The notes beneath the pieces are model-generated. The model did not search any database, was not told where the DNA came from, and saw nothing but the letters and a program-made list of their open reading frames with translations. The position numbers and the translations under genes are program-made. Below, in pieces: positions 62,844 to 64,000 of a stretch of 64,000 nucleotides of DNA (its first letter is position 1; each line of letters begins with the position of its first letter). Origin of the DNA: Phycomyces nitens (lineage: Eukaryota > Mucoromycota > Mucoromycetes > Mucorales > Phycomycetaceae); the NCBI GenBank assembly GCA_022702545.1, contig JAHRBC010000004.1:5858001-5922000 (forward strand), read 5' to 3'.

Positions 62844-64000
62844 ATGAGTACCCCTGAGAGATCGAACTCACAGGGCAGTACTGTCAACCCATGGCAGGTC
62901 CAACGACCAGCGATCTGTGCACAGATCACTTCATCCCGTCCGAAGAAAAAGTCTCTTTACATCTTCACCGCGCCTGGCTTTGACCATAACCTCTCCATGG
63001 ATCCAGCATCTGCTGCTTGGGCCAGCACCATCCATCCGTCGAGCGTTTTGTTCAATCTCGGCAAACTTGTTCCTGCCAACGCAGAAGATGATGTCCTCTC
63101 TGACCCCATTGGCCAGATGACCTCTTTAACCTTTGGTTACACTCATTCAAAGGACCTTTTGGCAGAGACCCTTTTCACCGAACCTGCCACCCGGGTGAAA
63201 GCCACCTCCGACGGCCTGGTGTATCAGAGCACCAGAATCGTCGCTTCTCCAAGTTTGCCTTCCAATAGTCATATTGTGAAGGTTAACATGTATGGCATCA
63301 GAGCTTGCAATCCCAAAACTGACCTTCTTAGGCCAATTGAAGAGGCCTTTCACTCGTACGGAAAGGTTGTTCAATTGTGTGTCTACGTCTCCCACCGTGG
63401 AACTTTCCGTGGTGAAGCTACCGTACTTCTGGACACATCTGGGTTAGACACACCCAAATCCCTTCCCAGCCGCCTTCATTTGGAAGGATCCATTTCCTGC
63501 GCAGTGGAGCTGCGTTCCAAGGATATTCCACCCGTGTGTAGGTATTGCCGCGAGGAAGGTCACTTTCTGCATGCATGTACAAAGCGCCCATCTCGCACAC
63601 CCCGCTGTAAGCGTTGTGGTGTCTTGGGCCATGAGATGGCCAGCCAAGACTCCCCCATCCATCCCGACACTGTTGAGGCCGAGCGTCTCCAGCAAGAGCA
63701 ACTCCAGTTGGAGATTGGTGAAGCAGAAGCTCTCCGTGATCTTCAGGCAGCTGCCAGCACTCCCCCATCTCCTCCCAGTGCTGTTGTAAGTTCGACGACG
63801 AACATTACACCTCCTGCTCCTACCTCTTCAGCTCCCAAGCCCATTCGTCGTCGATCCATGCCGGTGTTGACCACTCGGTCCAAAGCTGGATCCACTCGAC
63901 CCCCTGCCCCCATTGGTGATGACATTGGCATACCAATGTATGATCCCAGTGGTCGAGGCACTGCTGCCAGCAAGTACTCGTTTGCCGCTCGAGGCATTGC
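62844..64000 (+). CDS. LINE (non-LTR retrotransposon) ORF1, gag-like, partial at window edge
   Basis: From the ATG at 62844 the frame stays open to the window end (385 codons and continuing); a stop-bounded ORF search would miss it. The middle part has an RRM-like or gag core (VKVNMYGIRACNP...GKVVQLCVYV...GEATVLLD). A CCHC zinc knuckle follows, CRYCREEGHFLHAC. Then comes a second knuckle-like block, CKRCGVLGHEMASQ, in which the fourth ligand is Gln instead of Cys. After it the chain is Glu/Gln-rich then Pro/Ser/Ala-rich. The order is typical of ORF1 in fungal LINEs, an RNA-binding chaperone of the retrotransposition particle. Composition is much GC-richer than the flank. The long intact frame suggests a young copy. 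Confidence 0.82.
   Translation, partial: MSTPERSNSQGSTVNPWQVQRPAICAQITSSRPKKKSLYIFTAPGFDHNLSMDPASAAWASTIHPSSVLFNLGKLVPANAEDDVLSDPIGQMTSLTFGYTHSKDLLAETLFTEPATRVKATSDGLVYQSTRIVASPSLPSNSHIVKVNMYGIRACNPKTDLLRPIEEAFHSYGKVVQLCVYVSHRGTFRGEATVLLDTSGLDTPKSLPSRLHLEGSISCAVELRSKDIPPVCRYCREEGHFLHACTKRPSRTPRCKRCGVLGHEMASQDSPIHPDTVEAERLQQEQLQLEIGEAEALRDLQAAASTPPSPPSAVVSSTTNITPPAPTSSAPKPIRRRSMPVLTTRSKAGSTRPPAPIGDDIGIPMYDPSGRGTAASKYSFAARGI

Noticed and set aside
62860..62890. TTCGA box resembling a tRNA T-arm on the minus strand
   Set aside because: No acceptor or anticodon arms can be paired around it, and it lies in the LINE ORF1 coding frame.

Overview
The window looks like nuclear DNA of an early-diverging, intron-dense, AT-rich fungus. 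A Mucoromycota (Mucorales, Phycomyces-like) origin is my inference. It rests on many 45-100 bp introns with GTAAGT-like donors, AT-rich intergenic DNA, an HxEL-ending secreted cyclophilin, TOR, MLP/TPR and Spt23/Mga2-type genes, and abundant Tc1, LTR and LINE relics. I rebuilt gene models by hand from open frames, splice signals, phase and recalled family motifs. All main models sum to a multiple of three and end at a stop codon.

Layout. 1.8-3.5 kb: an Spt23/Mga2-like regulator (+). 5.5-7.7 kb: a 4-coumarate-CoA-ligase-like enzyme (+). 10.2-12.9 kb: a 14-TM MFS exporter (+). 13.2-15.6 kb: DNA polymerase alpha B subunit (-), divergent from a PRMT3-like zinc-finger protein that lacks the methyltransferase (15.8-16.9 kb, +). 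17.2-18.0 kb: a voltage-gated proton channel (+). 18.4-18.8 kb: an acyl-CoA thioesterase fragment (-).

19.5-25.8 kb is a repeat graveyard. It holds a short element with 18-bp subterminal repeats, two broken Tc1 transposase pieces in opposite orientation, two 348-bp LTRs, a 5'-truncated LINE with a perfect 15-bp target duplication, and four tandem 262-bp monomers.

27.6-37.2 kb: a DUF89/ARMT1-type phosphatase (+) facing the complete 14-exon TOR kinase gene (-). TOR is divergent from a Crz1-like zinc-finger factor (37.7-38.9 kb, +). 39.3-42.6 kb: a 3.27-kb element with about 0.7-kb inverted arms and TA flanks. 47.1-48.8 kb: an HAD (HDHD5/CECR5-like) hydrolase (-). 49.4-50.0 kb: elongation factor Elf1 (-), divergent from snurportin-1 (50.7-52.1 kb, +). 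52.3-53.3 kb: an ER cyclophilin (-). 54.1-54.2 kb: a small palindromic MITE. 54.5-60.9 kb: a 1839-residue TPR/Mlp nuclear-basket protein (-). 62.3-64.0 kb: the start of a LINE with an ORF1 (gag-like) frame running off the window, preceded by a tandemly duplicated 195-bp block.

The strongest cross-cutting signal is repeated use of GC-AG introns with the donor GCAAGT. They are forced by reading frame in MFS, TOR and ELF1, likely in the thioesterase fragment, and possible in TPR, among roughly 90 introns. No obvious novel multi-gene system was found; most genes are housekeeping (growth control, replication, transcription, nuclear transport).
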